Source: CAIWHR01 sp963781285
GTDB lineage: Bacteria > Pseudomonadota > Gammaproteobacteria > Burkholderiales > Casimicrobiaceae
Direction of reading: 5' to 3'
NCBI GenBank assembly: GCA_963781285.1
Contig: CAWAFI010000010.1
Location: forward strand, 1 to 64,000
Length of the DNA stretch: 64,000 bases
The notes beneath the pieces were generated by a model. That model was not told the origin of the DNA. It did no database searches and saw nothing but the letters and a program-made list of their open reading frames with translations. Both the position numbers and the translations under genes were made by a program. Shown one piece after another: positions 1-7,906 of this stretch. Position 1 is the stretch's first letter, and the number at the start of each line of letters is the position of its first letter.

Positions 1-1096
1 CTGGAATCGGGTCGCCTTCGCCGCCGCGCACGTCGTCGCCGATCCGCGTGCCGCCGTCGATCCCTGGCTGCAAGCGGCCATCGATTGGGACGCGACGCTC
101 GCCTTCCGCCGCCACCTGTGGTCGCACGGCTTCGGCGTGGCCGAGGCGATGGACACGGCGCAACGCGGGATGGGGCTCGACTGGCCGACCTCGCTTGAAC
201 TGATCCGGCGCTCGGTGCACGAAGCGCAGAGCTGTCCGGGCGCCGTCGTCTTTTCGGGCGCCGGCACCGACCATCTGCCGCCCGGCACGAGCTACACGCC
301 GGACGACGTGATCGCCGCCTACGAGGAGCAATGCGGGGCGATCGAGGCCGCGGGCGGCCGCATCATCCTGATGGCAAGCCGCGCGCTCGCGGCCTGCGCG
401 CGGACGCCCGACGATTACGTGCGGGTGTACGGTCGCGTGCTGTCGCAAGTGCGCGAACCCGTGATCCTGCACTGGCTGGGCGAGATGTTCGATCCCGCGC
501 TCGCCGGTTATTGGGTCGGCGCGGGCGGCCTCGCCAGCGACCCCGACCACGCCCGCGCCACCGAGGTGTGCGCGAGCGTGATCAGGGCCAATGCCGCGAA
601 AGTGGATGGCGTCAAGGTGTCGCTGCTCGATGCGGGCAAGGAAATCGCGCTGCGGGCGCGCCTGCCGCAAGGCGTGCGGATGTACACCGGCGACGATTTC
701 AACTTCGCGGCGCTGATCGGCGGCGATGCGACCGGCTACTCCGATGCCCTCCTCGGCATCTTCGACGCGATCGCGCCCGCCGCGGCGGCCGCGCTGAGCG
801 CGCTCGCGGAGGGCGACCGCACGCGGTTCGACGCCATCCTTGCGCCCACGGTGCCGCTGTCGCGCCACGTCTTCGCGGCGCCGACGCGCTTCTACAAGAC
901 CGGCGTCGTTTTCCTGGCCTGGCTCAATGGTCATCAGACGCATTTCACGATGGTGGGTGGCCAGCAGAGCGCGCGCAGCGTCGTGCATCTGTCGGAGCTG
1001 TTTCGCCTCGCGGACGCCGCCGGACTGCTCCGCGAACCGGAGCTTGCCGTCTCGAGGATGCGCGCGTTCCTCCGCGTGAATGGCATCGAGGGATGA
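1..1096 (+). CDS. DUF993 family protein (dihydrodipicolinate synthase-like), 5' truncated by window edge
   Basis: The frame is open from base 2 (first readable residues WNRVAFAAAHVVAD) to the stop at 1094-1096, giving 364 visible residues, so the start lies left of the window. The sequence resembles DUF993 proteins, predicted TIM-barrel enzymes of the dihydrodipicolinate synthase superfamily, usually about 380-390 residues; probably only the first 20 or so are missing. A GTG at 137 could be mistaken for a start, but homologous-looking sequence precedes it. It lies 10 bases upstream of a Gfo/Idh/MocA gene and close to a TIM-barrel isomerase gene, an arrangement typical of sugar or polyol catabolic operons. 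The substrate is unknown. Confidence 0.75.
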   Translation, partial: WNRVAFAAAHVVADPRAAVDPWLQAAIDWDATLAFRRHLWSHGFGVAEAMDTAQRGMGLDWPTSLELIRRSVHEAQSCPGAVVFSGAGTDHLPPGTSYTPDDVIAAYEEQCGAIEAAGGRIILMASRALAACARTPDDYVRVYGRVLSQVREPVILHWLGEMFDPALAGYWVGAGGLASDPDHARATEVCASVIRANAAKVDGVKVSLLDAGKEIALRARLPQGVRMYTGDDFNFAALIGGDATGYSDALLGIFDAIAPAAAAALSALAEGDRTRFDAILAPTVPLSRHVFAAPTRFYKTGVVFLAWLNGHQTHFTMVGGQQSARSVVHLSELFRLADAAGLLREPELAVSRMRAFLRVNGIEG

Positions 1097-1106
1097 GGTC
1101 CGACCC

Positions 1107-2414
1107 ATGATGCGGCTGGTTGTCCTCGACCCCGGTCATTTCCACGCCGCGCTCCTGCAGAAGACGATGTATCCCGGCGTCGACGCGACCGTGCACGTCT
1201 ATGCCGAAGACGGTCCCGACCTCGCCGATTACCTGCAGAAGATCGACGGCTACAACGCGCGGCGGGAAAACCCGACCGCGTGGCGAACCGTCGTCCATTC
1301 CGGCGCCGACTTCCTCGACCGCTTCAGCGCGGAACGCGCCGGTGACGTCGTCGTGATCGCCGGCAACAACCGGCGCAAGGCCGAGTACATCGCGCGCGCG
1401 GTGGACGCCGGCATGCACGTGCTGGCCGACAAGCCGATGGCGATCGACGCCGCGGGCTTCGAATCGCTGCGCAACGCGTTTGCCGCCGCGTTGAGACGGG
1501 GCGTGCTCCTCTACGACATCATGACCGAGCGGCACGAGATCACCACGATGCTGCAGAAGGCGTTCTCGCGCATTCCGGCGGTGTTCGGCGAGCTTTCCCG
1601 AGGCTCCGAGCGGGAGCCGGCCGTCGTCAAGGAAAGCGTCCACCACTTCTCGAAACAGGTGTCGGGCGCGCCGATCAAGCGGCCCGCCTGGTTCTTCGAC
1701 GTGGCGCAGCAGGGCGAAGGCCTCGTCGACATCACCACCCATCTCGTCGACCTCGTGCAGTGGGAGTGCTTTCCCGCCGAGATCCTCGACTTCAATCGGG
1801 ACATCCGAATTCTCGGCGCGAAGCGCTGGCCGACCGAGATCAGCCCGGCGCAGTTCGCGCAGGTGACCCGGCTGCCGAGCTATCCCGTCTTTCTGCAGAA
1901 GGACGTGCAACCCGACGGAGCATTGCACACCTACGCCAACGGCGAGATCCTCTACCGCATCAAAGGCGTCCACGCGAAGGTCCGGGTGCTGTGGCATTTC
2001 GAGGCGCCCGCGGGTGCCGGCGACACGCACTACTCGGTCATGCGGGGCTCGAAAGCGAATCTGGTGATCCGCCAGGGTGCGGCGGAAGGGTATCGGCCGG
2101 TCCTGTACGTCGAGCCCGGCGCGCAGGTCGATGCCGCGGACTTTGCCGACGCGATGCAGGACGCGCTGCGCGCCTTGCGCGAGGCCTTCCCCGGGGTCGA
2201 CGCGCAACGCTCGGGAGACGCGTGGCGCGTGCTCGTCCCCGACGCCTATCACGTCGGTCACGAAGCCCACTTCGCGCAGGTCGCCGAGCAATTCCTCGCG
2301 TACGTCGAACGCGGAGCGCTGCCCGACTGGGAGGTCCCGAACATGATCGCGAAGTACGAAACGACGACGCGAGCGCTGGAGAGGGCTCGCGCCGCGACGC
2401 CCTCGGCCGCGTAG
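1107..2414 (+). CDS. Gfo/Idh/MocA-like oxidoreductase with putative oxidoreductase C-terminal domain
   Basis: A 435-residue protein. The N-terminal third is a Rossmann-like NAD(P)-binding half with the LADKPMAID segment near residue 115, which corresponds to the conserved EKP lysine motif of Gfo/Idh/MocA dehydrogenases. The rest is the beta-sheet substrate-binding half. The start is taken at ATG 1107 (MMRLVVLD), about ten bases after the DUF993 stop and preceded by a GAGG-type ribosome binding site; a start at 1080 would overlap the upstream gene. It should catalyse NAD(P)-dependent oxidation or reduction of a sugar or cyclitol. The exact substrate cannot be read from sequence. Confidence 0.75.
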   Translation: MMRLVVLDPGHFHAALLQKTMYPGVDATVHVYAEDGPDLADYLQKIDGYNARRENPTAWRTVVHSGADFLDRFSAERAGDVVVIAGNNRRKAEYIARAVDAGMHVLADKPMAIDAAGFESLRNAFAAALRRGVLLYDIMTERHEITTMLQKAFSRIPAVFGELSRGSEREPAVVKESVHHFSKQVSGAPIKRPAWFFDVAQQGEGLVDITTHLVDLVQWECFPAEILDFNRDIRILGAKRWPTEISPAQFAQVTRLPSYPVFLQKDVQPDGALHTYANGEILYRIKGVHAKVRVLWHFEAPAGAGDTHYSVMRGSKANLVIRQGAAEGYRPVLYVEPGAQVDAADFADAMQDALRALREAFPGVDAQRSGDAWRVLVPDAYHVGHEAHFAQVAEQFLAYVERGALPDWEVPNMIAKYETTTRALERARAATPSAA

Positions 2415-2424
2415 TTGTCCATCA

Positions 2425-2524
2425 GTCGTCGTCCCCGCGCAGGCGGGGACCCAGTGTCGTTGCCCTGTCGCCTTGGAACGCTCGACCAAAGACGCTGGAT
2501 TCCCGCCTTCGCGGGAATGACCAT
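2425..2524. repeat. Pair of inverted REP-like hairpins
   Basis: Two short palindromes lie head to head between two genes. The first (2431-2450) is GTCCCCGC-gcag-GCGGGGAC. The second (2499-2518) is ATTCCCGC-cttc-GCGGGAAT. The second, read on the minus strand, matches the first including its flank (GGGACCCAGTGTC versus GGGAATCCAGCGTC), so they are two copies of one unit in opposite orientation, as in bacterial interspersed mosaic elements. Such hairpins are common in betaproteobacterial intergenic DNA and may stabilise or attenuate mRNA. Confidence 0.8.
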
Positions 2525-2536
2525 AGCGAGGGATTC

Positions 2537-3394
2537 ATGAACGAGCCCGACACCGGTCTGCTCTCCCTCAACACCGCGACCGTGCGGCAACAATGGACGC
2601 TGCCGCAGATCATCGACGGGTGCGCCCGGCACGGCATCCGCGGCATCGCCCCCTGGCGCGACCAGGTCGCCGCGGCGGGACTCAAGGACTCGGCGCAGCG
2701 CATCCGCGACGCCGGTCTCACGGTGACCGGCTACTGCCGCGGCGGGATGTTTCCGGCGGTGGATCGCGAGGGCCGGCGCGCGGCACTGGACGATAATCGG
2801 CGCGCGGTCGACGAAGCGCTCACGCTCGGCGCCCGATGCCTGATCCTGGTCGTCGGCGGCCTGCCGACACAGCGCGACGGGAAGATCGGCTCCAAGGATC
2901 TCGCCGGCGCGCGCGAGATGGTGCGCGATGGCATCGGCGAGCTCCTGGGTTACGCGAGCGGCGCGGGCATGCCGCTGGCGATCGAGCCGCTGCATCCGAT
3001 GTACGCGGCCGATCGCGCGTGCGTCAACACGATGGAGCACGCGAACGACCTCTGCGACGAGTTGGGAGCGGGCGTCGGCATCGCGGTCGATGTCTATCAC
3101 GTCTGGTGGGATCCCCATCTCGAGCGCGAAATCGCGCGGGCGGCGGGCGCGACGCCGTCGCGGCTCCTCGCCTATCACATCTGCGACTGGCTGGTGCCGA
3201 CCACCGACCTCTTGACCGACCGCGGCATGATGGGCGACGGCGTCATCGATCTTCCCCTCATCCGGTCATGGATGGAGGCCCACGGCTATCGCGGCTTCCA
3301 CGAAGTCGAGATCTTCTCGGCCAACAACTGGTGGAAACGCGATCCGGACGAAGTGCTCGCCACGTGCAGAGTGCGACATCGCGAGCGGAGCTGA
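2537..3394 (+). CDS. Sugar phosphate isomerase/epimerase family TIM-barrel protein
   Basis: A 285-residue protein of the xylose-isomerase-like AP endonuclease 2 fold. Conserved metal-site segments are visible: AIEPLHPMYA near residue 152 (Glu ligand), AVDVYHVWWDP near residue 185 (Asp and His ligands), YHICDW near 213, and the C-terminal FHEVEIFS with its catalytic-type Glu. ATG 2537 follows a GAGGG ribosome binding site by a few bases. It forms the last gene of the operon with DUF993 and the Gfo/Idh/MocA gene, separated by a REP pair. The likely role is keto/aldo isomerisation or epimerisation of a sugar-like intermediate; the substrate is unknown. Confidence 0.75.
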   Translation: MNEPDTGLLSLNTATVRQQWTLPQIIDGCARHGIRGIAPWRDQVAAAGLKDSAQRIRDAGLTVTGYCRGGMFPAVDREGRRAALDDNRRAVDEALTLGARCLILVVGGLPTQRDGKIGSKDLAGAREMVRDGIGELLGYASGAGMPLAIEPLHPMYAADRACVNTMEHANDLCDELGAGVGIAVDVYHVWWDPHLEREIARAAGATPSRLLAYHICDWLVPTTDLLTDRGMMGDGVIDLPLIRSWMEAHGYRGFHEVEIFSANNWWKRDPDEVLATCRVRHRERS

Positions 3395-3413
3395 GGCCAG
3401 GCTCGCGCCAAGC

Positions 3414-4604
3414 TCAATTCGCGCCGCCCTTCAGAGCACCGATCACCCGTCCGAGAAATTCGTTCAACGCCGCATCGTCCTTGATCCAGCGCACGACGAC
3501 GACCAAGTCGTGCTCCCAGTCGATATAGATGATGTTGGCGCCATTGCCCACAAAGCGCACGGCCGATGCGGGCGCGCTCGGCAGCGATTTGCGGTCGGTG
3601 TTGAGGTACCAGTTGGCGAATCCATAATTCGGGTTGGCCGGGCCGGGTGTGCGCGCGAGGGCAATCCATCGTTCGGAGACGATTTCGCGGCCCGCCCATT
3701 TGCCGCCGCGCAGAAACAGATAGCCGAAGCGCGCCATGTCCCACGCGCTGACGAACATTCCACCGCCGAAGTGCCCACCCCCGCTTACCGACTGCACACG
3801 CTGGCCATCGATCTCAACCCATGAAGTCTCATAACCAAACCAGCGCCACGTGTTCGACGCGCCGATCGGGTCCATGACCTCCTCGCGCAGCACTTGCGGT
3901 AGCGGCCGGCGCCACACGTGCAGCGCGCAGAGCGCAAGGAGGTTGACGCGGACATCGTTGTATTTGAAATAGGTGCCGGGCGCGTGCATCGGCCGGTTCG
4001 GCCAATCGGCAGGCGTTGCGCCGACGGGACGATCGGCCCAGTCGGGCACGTCCCACAACGTGCCAGACCAATCGCTCGTCTGGCGCAACAGATGATCCCA
4101 GGTGATGGGCTCATTGTGCTCGGTACCGAAGAGCTGGGCGCGCTCGGCGCTCGGCATATACGAGGATACGCGGTCATTGAGATCGCGAATGAGGCCGCGC
4201 TGCCAAGCGAGTCCGACGACTGTCGTCAGAAACGTCTTCGTGACGCTGTGCGCCATGTCGGCGCGCACCGTGTCGCCCCATGCTGCGACGATGTACCCGC
4301 GATGCACGACGATGCCGTTGAGTGCCGCGCGCGTTTGCGTGGGGCCGATGATCTTGAAGTTCGGTTCCCGCTTTCCGAACGTGTTTTTCAGATCTTCGGC
4401 AACATCCTTCGACGAAGGATTTTCGTTGGCGACCGCATAGTCGATCGCCCCGCTCAACCGCGCCGCATCGATACCCAGCTCGGCGGGTGCCTTCCTTTCC
4501 CAGGTGCCGCGCGGCGGAAAATAGTCCGCAGTCGCGGCGCTCGCGATGCCGGCGGCGATCAGCACAGCGAGCGAAATGGCAAGACGCAATCCAACGCTCC
4601 GCAT
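3414..4604 (-). CDS. Secreted serine hydrolase, class C beta-lactamase / PBP4-like family
   Basis: A 396-residue protein starting with a cleavable signal peptide (MRSVGLRLAISLAVLIAAG, cleavage near ASA-ATA). The catalytic SxxK motif is SVTK at residues 120-123, in the usual context after MAH. A YxN-type motif is visible as KYNDVRVN, and GGG/HFGGG segments lie further on. The start is ATG 4604, preceded by AAGGGAG; an earlier ATG at 4637 would add residues in front of the signal peptide. These periplasmic hydrolases act on esters, beta-lactams or peptidoglycan peptides; the true substrate here cannot be assigned. It converges on the TIM-barrel gene with only 19 bases between. Confidence 0.8.
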   Translation of the reverse strand: MRSVGLRLAISLAVLIAAGIASAATADYFPPRGTWERKAPAELGIDAARLSGAIDYAVANENPSSKDVAEDLKNTFGKREPNFKIIGPTQTRAALNGIVVHRGYIVAAWGDTVRADMAHSVTKTFLTTVVGLAWQRGLIRDLNDRVSSYMPSAERAQLFGTEHNEPITWDHLLRQTSDWSGTLWDVPDWADRPVGATPADWPNRPMHAPGTYFKYNDVRVNLLALCALHVWRRPLPQVLREEVMDPIGASNTWRWFGYETSWVEIDGQRVQSVSGGGHFGGGMFVSAWDMARFGYLFLRGGKWAGREIVSERWIALARTPGPANPNYGFANWYLNTDRKSLPSAPASAVRFVGNGANIIYIDWEHDLVVVVRWIKDDAALNEFLGRVIGALKGGAN

Positions 4605-4682
4605 AGCGCGCTCCCTTATCAGCCTGCGTAGCTCCATTCTGCGTCCCGGCCCAGGCGCCCCCTGACGCTCGCGCCAAACGTG

Positions 4683-5288
4683 TCACTCGCTCGGAAATGT
4701 GTCCACGAGTTCCTTCAGCCGCTTGTCCGCGTCGTGGAGAATCGACGCCCCGTCGCCGCACAGCAGGATGTCAAATTCCAGGTTGAGCAGGTTGCGCACG
4801 CTTCGCTTGAGGCGCGCGGGATCATCCATCACCTTCTCCCGCAGCAGGCCGCACTGCCCGGGCGGATTGCCGATCACCGCGTCGCCCACGATCAAGAGCT
4901 TCCTCTCCGGCCAGTGCAGCGCGATTTCCCCGGGTGATTTTCCGGGGACGGCAACGATCGTGAGCGGACCCACCGTCGCGCCCACGTTCAATGGCCCATC
5001 GATTTCAGCGCCCTGGCTGCGCGCATGCGCGGCGTCGTCCGGGTGAATGAGCGTCCTGGCGCCCGTGCCGGCGCGCACCAGATTGGCGGCCCGCGAGTGG
5101 TTGCGATTGGTGAGCAGAATTGTCGCAACGCCCATCCGGACGATGTCGGCAAGGCATGCATCGGTGGGTTGTACCGGATCAATGCATAGGTTCCCTTCCG
5201 CGCAGCGAACCAGATGGCCGTTGAAATTGTAACCGTGGGGTTCGGAGAACCACGCCCAGGTAAAGACATCGGCGACGATTTCATCCAT
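4683..5288 (-). CDS. Metallo-beta-lactamase-fold protein with degenerate metal motif
   Basis: A 201-residue protein with the overall pattern of a small MBL-fold hydrolase: the strand before the metal motif (VRMGVATILLTN), GDAVIG in the position of the fourth ligand region and LLCGDGASI near the end. The signature HxHxDH is replaced by NRNHSR (TNRNHSRAA, around residue 60), so most zinc ligands are missing and hydrolase activity is doubtful. It may be a non-catalytic or differently bound member. It is read in the same direction as the broken pcm gene upstream. Confidence 0.65.
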   Translation of the reverse strand: MDEIVADVFTWAWFSEPHGYNFNGHLVRCAEGNLCIDPVQPTDACLADIVRMGVATILLTNRNHSRAANLVRAGTGARTLIHPDDAAHARSQGAEIDGPLNVGATVGPLTIVAVPGKSPGEIALHWPERKLLIVGDAVIGNPPGQCGLLREKVMDDPARLKRSVRNLLNLEFDILLCGDGASILHDADKRLKELVDTFPSE

Positions 5289-5363
5289 AGCGCAGCCTCC
5301 TTCCCAAGATGGATCGAACGTAGCGGTCGATTCGTTGCGTCATGCGCGCGGGAACAGATTGGA

Positions 5364-6179
5364 TCAGGAAGCGCCGGACTCGCTGGATTCGCCTCCCTCG
5401 AGCGTGGAGAAGCGCACCGGCAGGATCTCGGTTATCGTCGAGCTTACCGTCCCGCTGTTTGGTGACCAGGATCAGTTGCTGTGCGTCGGGCAGGCCGGCC
5501 GGAATCACCATTCTGCCGTCGGGTTTTAGCTGCTCGATGAGCGGCGGGGGAATGAGGTCAGGGCAAGCTTACCGTCCCGCTGTTTGGTGAGCAGGATCAG
5601 TTGCTGTGCCTCGGGCAGGCCGGCCGGGATCACCATTCTTCCGTCGGGTTTTAGCTGCTCGATGAGCGGCGGGGGAATGAGGTCAGGGGCCGCGGTCACG
5701 ATGACCTTGTCGAACGGCGCGTGTTCGGGCCATCCGTAATAGCCGTTTCCGAGCTTGAGCTCGATGTTCGTGTAGCCCAATCGACGAAGGCGTTGTTCTG
5801 CCTGCCGCGCCAGCTCTTCGATGATCTCCACGCTGTACACCTTGCGCGCGAGCTCCGCCAGGATCGCTGCCTGGTAGCCGAGTCCGGTACCGATCTCGAG
5901 GACCGCATCGGTGGCTTGGAGGTCGAGCAGGTCGGTCATCAGCGCCACGATAAACGGTTGCGAGATCGTCTTGTCGCAACCGATCGGAAGCGGACGGTTG
6001 GCGTAAGCCAAGGGTTGAAGCTCCAGGGGCACGAACTCATGCCGCGGCACGTTGCCCATGGCCTCCATGACCGGCTTGGCGAGCGCCGCCTTGCCGATCC
6101 GGGCACTCACGTAAATCGTCTCGGCGGCGACATCCGCGAGCATCTGCTGGCGCAGTGCTCCGAAGCGGTCCGTGCTCAT
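5364..6179 (-). pseudogene. pcm: Protein-L-isoaspartate O-methyltransferase, 3' end disrupted
   Basis: The N-terminal 200 residues are a clear protein-L-isoaspartyl methyltransferase: the segment around PRHEFVP, the active-site-like TISQPFIVALMT, and the SAM-binding VLEIGTGLGYQAA. The enzyme methylates abnormal isoaspartyl residues for repair. Instead of running into the usual C-terminus, the frame stops at 5526 within a 125-bp tandem duplication. A second copy of the 3' coding region follows. After one further frame change it encodes the expected ending TITEILPVRFSTLEGGE with a stop at 5364-5366. Without the 125 bp and one extra base near 5440 the gene would encode 229 residues. The break is either real or an assembly artefact. 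Confidence 0.8.
5441..5688. repeat. 123-bp imperfect tandem duplication inside pcm
   Basis: Positions 5441-5563 and 5566-5688 are the same 123-bp stretch of pcm coding sequence, separated by CA (period 125). I count four single-base differences, so identity is about 97 percent. Because 125 is not a multiple of three, the duplication shifts the reading frame and truncates the protein. Divergence between copies with otherwise intact flanks could mean either an older duplication or the joining of two strain variants during assembly. Confidence 0.9.
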
Positions 6180-6231
6180 CGTGCCACCTCGTCAGACCGC
6201 ATCACATTCCGCCGCATAACAACCCGGCGAA

Positions 6232-6744
6232 TCAGAATTTGATGCGCGGGCCGTCCCACCTATCGCCTCGCGGTTGGGCGCGTGCAAGCGCCTGAATGGC
6301 CTCACACCAGCCCTCACATGCGTTCCGCCCTGGGCGGCGTCGCCAAGCATTCAGCAGCCCCTTGCACTTTGCGTAGAAGTGGAAGAATCGCAACACGCGG
6401 CGGCGCTCGGATTGGGTTAGCGGATGATCGCTACAGACGAGTTTGTCGTCGCTCATGCCACGATCGGTCAGGGTCACAGCTCCCCACGCCCTGACCCGAA
6501 TCTGCGCGCCCAGCGCGAGGCGTGGTCCAAGTACCAAAGCGTCAAGCAGGTCGCCCTCAAGTCCTATGTAGCTTGGCACCGAGCCATAGTTGAACGGGCA
6601 TGGCAGAGGCGAGATGAAGTCCACGTGGCCGGTCGACCCGCGTTTGAGAAAGCTGCCCCGCGGGACCTCGATCACCACGTCTAGCTCTGGCACCCCAGGC
6701 ACTGCCTGGCGGACACCCGGTCGGCTGTCGGCGTCGTGGTTCAC
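6232..6744 (-). CDS. Inorganic pyrophosphatase family protein
   Basis: A 170-residue protein with the soluble type I pyrophosphatase pattern: VVIEVPRGSFLKR at the N-terminus, PFNYGSVPSYIG, then EGDLLDALVLG in the place of the canonical DGDPLDVLVL metal-binding loop, and DRGMSDDKLVC corresponding to the D-x-G-xxDDK motif. Several acidic ligands are retained, but the first Asp of the central motif is Glu, so activity is likely but not certain. The enzyme hydrolyses PPi in the cytoplasm. The C-terminus is longer and more basic than usual. It is separated by 52 bases from pcm. Confidence 0.7.
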   Translation of the reverse strand: MNHDADSRPGVRQAVPGVPELDVVIEVPRGSFLKRGSTGHVDFISPLPCPFNYGSVPSYIGLEGDLLDALVLGPRLALGAQIRVRAWGAVTLTDRGMSDDKLVCSDHPLTQSERRRVLRFFHFYAKCKGLLNAWRRRPGRNACEGWCEAIQALARAQPRGDRWDGPRIKF

Positions 6745-6799
6745 TGCGAAAGACTACACCTTGCCCGATCAGGCGACGGCAGTGAGGTCCGTTCTTTAT

Positions 6800-6890
6800 T
6801 GGCGGAGAGGGCGGGTTTCGAACCCGCGGTAGGCTATAGACCTACGCACGCTTTCCAAGCGTGTGCCTTAAACCGCTCGGCCACCTCTCC
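6800..6890 (-). tRNA. tRNA-Ser (anticodon GGA)
   Basis: Read on the minus strand the sequence begins GGAGAGGTGGCCGAG and ends in CTCTCCG plus an encoded CCA. The anticodon arm is CACGC-TTGGAAA-GCGTG with anticodon GGA. A long variable arm (GTAGG...CCTAC type) marks the serine class, and the T arm contains GGGTTCGAA. Length with CCA is 91 bases. It decodes UCC and UCU. Confidence 0.95.
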
Positions 6891-6949
6891 AGTCGTGCAG
6901 GGGCGGGATATTACCTCACCCGCCCCTCTTCTCGGGCGGCTTCGCTGCC

Positions 6950-7603
6950 CTAGGTCATGTTCCGCCGCTGCGCGGCCAACATCTTCTCGGCGATCTCGAT
7001 GTTGTCTTCGACACCGGTCATATTCGGATTCGCCTTCAGCGCGCGCTTCCAATAGCTGATCGCCTTCTCGTACTGCTCGAGCTGGAAGTAGATCTGCCCG
7101 TAGCCGGACAGGGCGCCGAAGTGATTGGGATTGCGCTTCATCACCTGATCGCAGTCGGCGAGCGAGCGCTTGAAGTCGCCGGCAAGAAAGTACACTGTGG
7201 CGCGCTTGTTCCAACCTTCCGCGAACGCGGGCTTGCGCTTGATCACTTCGGAATAGGTGGCGATCGCTTCCTCGAACTCGCCCGCCTGCATCTGCTCGGC
7301 GCCCTTCTCCATCAGCGCGTCGATCTTGTCGTCGCCGGACCGGCTCCACAGCACCCATACGCCCTGCTCGGCGAGCCCACGGACGATCGGGTTGTCGTCG
7401 GTCAGCCGCTTGCGCAGCACGGCTTCGTCGGCCGGCTGGCCGTTGTTGGCGATCCAGATCACGGCGTCGGCGCGGCGCGCGGCTTCGGGCGCGGTGAGTC
7501 CTTTGAGCGCTTCAGCGCGGCTCGCGTACGGGCTCGTCTGCGCGAGGCCGGTGACGCTGCAGAACAGCGCGAGGAGCCCGATGGCGATTCGCGACCCGTT
7601 CAT
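6950..7603 (-). CDS. Exported TPR protein
   Basis: A 217-residue protein with a signal peptide (MNGSRIAIGLLALFCSVTGLAQ). A short helical HEAT-like stretch follows (residues 30-90, including DDNPIVRGLAEQGVW), and then three to four TPR units from about residue 98, for example FEEAIATYSEVIKRKPAF and YEKAISYWKRALKANPN. It probably acts in the periplasm as a protein-binding scaffold. No enzymatic motif is visible. It reads away from the tRNA-Ser gene. The 303 bases upstream, up to the PP2C stop at 7907, contain no gene I can support. Confidence 0.7.
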   Translation of the reverse strand: MNGSRIAIGLLALFCSVTGLAQTSPYASRAEALKGLTAPEAARRADAVIWIANNGQPADEAVLRKRLTDDNPIVRGLAEQGVWVLWSRSGDDKIDALMEKGAEQMQAGEFEEAIATYSEVIKRKPAFAEGWNKRATVYFLAGDFKRSLADCDQVMKRNPNHFGALSGYGQIYFQLEQYEKAISYWKRALKANPNMTGVEDNIEIAEKMLAAQRRNMT

Positions 7604-7906
7604 GGCTTGGCCTCCCCGATTCGTCCCCGGGTCACGGCATCGTGACCGTCGGCATGGTCACCGCGGCTGGCGCCTTCGGAACCGCGCGGTGACGACCGCG
7701 GCGGCTCCGTGCAGCAAACCGCCACGGCAGGCTATCCGCGATGGTACCGAACTAGCGGGCCCCGTGGGAGATCCTGAGCCTGCGTGGGCGACGCGTTCGA
7801 GCTCAGCCTGCCGGCCCGCTCCACGCGCGGAGATTTGGGAACTCCAGCCGCGTCCTCGGGCCGCGGCTGAGGAACGTCGGATCGGCGCGCTCGCGATACT
7901 TGAAGG

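Noticed and set aside
5281..5511. A separate small gene on the minus strand before the MBL gene
   Set aside because: Its first half is the duplicated 3' part of pcm and its second half is the frame-shifted pcm ending, so it is part of the broken pcm, not an own gene.
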